DNA of 64,000 bases from Pseudalkalibacillus sp045920555 (lineage in GTDB: Bacteria > Bacillota > Bacilli > Bacillales > Fictibacillaceae). The translations under genes and the position numbers were made by a program. Numbering within the stretch: position 1 is the first letter of the stretch; the number at the start of each line of letters is the position of its first letter. Positions 63,259-64,000 of this stretch are shown piece after piece. Location of the stretch: NCBI RefSeq assembly GCF_045920555.1, contig NZ_CP174509.1:2170001-2234000 (forward strand), given 5' to 3'. The notes below the pieces were generated by a model that saw only the letters and a program-made list of their open reading frames with translations, had not been told where the DNA came from and did no database searches.

Positions 63259-63566
63259 CATGTTATAGAAGTGTTTTAGTTAAAAAAATGGGCTAAATTC
63301 ACAGGGTAAGAATTAAATTGTAGGGTTGTGAATTCAACTGCGATTTGTTGTGTGATTTTGTATGTGAATACCAAAGGACGCTAGAAAAATATGTTAAATT
63401 ATAGATATGATCAATGGTGATCGTTATTCAACAATCGGGCAGTTTTATTGAATCGATTATTAAGGAAATTAGGCGTTTTCGATATAATGATTGGGTATTC
63501 AAGAGAGCAATCTGAAAGAAATCAATGCATTATTTATTTGCTATGATTGAAAAAAGGAGTTGATCA

Positions 63567-63632
63567 ATGATAACTGCAAAAAAACTTATCCCTTATTTAA
63601 ATTTGGAAAGGAACGCAAGGGAAGCTACTTAG
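63567..63632 (+). pseudogene. Broken N-terminal fragment of a VOC (PhnB/glyoxalase-like) gene
   Basis: A 21-codon frame starting ATG at 63567 with a good AAAAGGAG site encodes KKLIPYLNLERNAREAT and stops. This resembles the first strand of PhnB-like VOC proteins (LIPYLxFxGNAxEAxxFY). The rest of the domain is absent; within 50 bp the next gene begins. Likely a deletion remnant, possibly still translated. Confidence 0.55.
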
Positions 63633-63682
63633 TGATATAGGTTTCAACAAGTCAAAGTCAAATTCATTTTGGAGGGATGGAC

Positions 63683-64000
63683 ATGAACCAAAACAACCCA
63701 ACAAACAAAATCGCAACGCAAGTAGGTGAACGCGAGATTGTGATAACCCGTGTATATGATGCTCCACGCGATCTTGTGTTTGATGCTTGGACGAAAGAGG
63801 AGCACCTGTCGAAGTGGTGGGGACCTCGAGGTTTTACGACGACTTTTCAGGAGTTTGATATGAAGCCGGGCGGTACATGGCAGTTTATCATGCACGGTCC
63901 TGATGGCGTTGATTATCCCAACACCAACGTCTTTGTCGAGGTCGTTAAACCCGAGCGAATCGTCATCAAACATGCTGTGTTTCCCCATTTTCTGGCGACA
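63683..64000 (+). CDS. SRPBCC/AHSA1 family protein (3' end beyond window)
   Basis: The first 106 residues are present and open to the window edge. REIVITRVYDAPRDLVFDAWT (about 17-37), HLSKWWGPRGFTTT (about 41-54) and DMKPGGTWQFIMHGPDG (about 59-75) are the AHSA1/START-like signature. These small proteins bind hydrophobic ligands; function is unassigned and such genes often neighbour VOC genes, as the fragment upstream suggests. ATG at 63683 follows GGAGGG. Confidence 0.88.
   Translation, partial: MNQNNPTNKIATQVGEREIVITRVYDAPRDLVFDAWTKEEHLSKWWGPRGFTTTFQEFDMKPGGTWQFIMHGPDGVDYPNTNVFVEVVKPERIVIKHAVFPHFLAT

Noticed and set aside
63420..63500. AT-rich stretch that might be a further interspersed repeat
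   Set aside because: No second copy in this window and no internal symmetry strong enough to support a call.

Overview
The window is chromosomal DNA of a low-GC, endospore-forming Bacillaceae. Gene order follows the Bacillus subtilis ylb / dcw / spoIIG-sigG / ylm / divIVA-ileS / lspA-pyr chromosome segment almost gene for gene. Sporulation genes (ylbJ, gerR, spoVD, spoVE, spoIIGA, sigE, sigG, ylmC, ylyA), a meso-diaminopimelate-type MurE, PyrR attenuators and a T-box support this. An ectoine operon points to a salt-tolerant or alkaliphilic relative rather than B. subtilis itself. I cannot name the genus from sequence alone. No rRNA, tRNA, prophage, transposase or CRISPR array was seen.

Layout. 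1-16.3 kb: the end of a dispersed repeat, a minus-strand small RNA resembling csfG, then rsmD, coaD, ylbJ, ylbK, ylbL, ylbM, ylbN and rpmF. Next come an enoyl-CoA hydratase-family gene, gerR, ylbP, a three-gene biotin-dependent acyl-CoA carboxylase set, panE, a DUF3397 gene and bshC. 16.5-34.4 kb: the division and cell wall cluster mraZ-rsmH-ftsL-pbpB-spoVD-murE-mraY-murD-spoVE-murB-divIB-ylxW-ylxX-sbp-ftsA-ftsZ. murG is missing from its usual place between spoVE and murB. 34.5-37.5 kb: ectABC, with a full copy of the dispersed repeat on the left and a weak, degenerate copy on the right. 37.5-40.4 kb: spoIIGA-sigE and sigG. 40.5-44.5 kb: ylmC, ylmD, ylmE, sepF, ylmG, ylmH, divIVA. 44.5-50.4 kb: T-box and ileS, ylyA, another copy of the repeat, lspA, ylyB. 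50.4-62.5 kb: the complete pyrimidine operon pyrR-P-B-C-AA-AB-K-D-F-E with three PyrR attenuators. It is followed by a methyltransferase gene, a terminator, a broken VOC-family fragment and the start of a SRPBCC/AHSA1 gene cut by the window edge.

How the parts work together. The dcw genes make lipid-linked peptidoglycan precursor (MurE, MurD, MraY, MurB), polymerise and cross-link it (PBP2B, SpoVD, SpoVE) and build the Z-ring (FtsA, FtsZ, SepF, FtsL, DivIB, DivIVA). SpoIIGA processes pro-SigE, and SigE and SigG drive mother-cell and forespore programmes. The pyr operon makes UMP from bicarbonate, glutamine and aspartate and is sensed by PyrR at three leaders. EctABC makes the compatible solute ectoine from aspartate semialdehyde.

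Most of the window is conserved core genome. The less ordinary material is mainly non-coding: the repeat family, a 20-bp-period GTTGTAGAGAT array, a 10-bp-period repeat array before mraZ, a FadR-like palindrome inside the carboxylase operon, the csfG-like RNA, the missing murG and the ectoine insertion. I found no clearly new multi-gene system.
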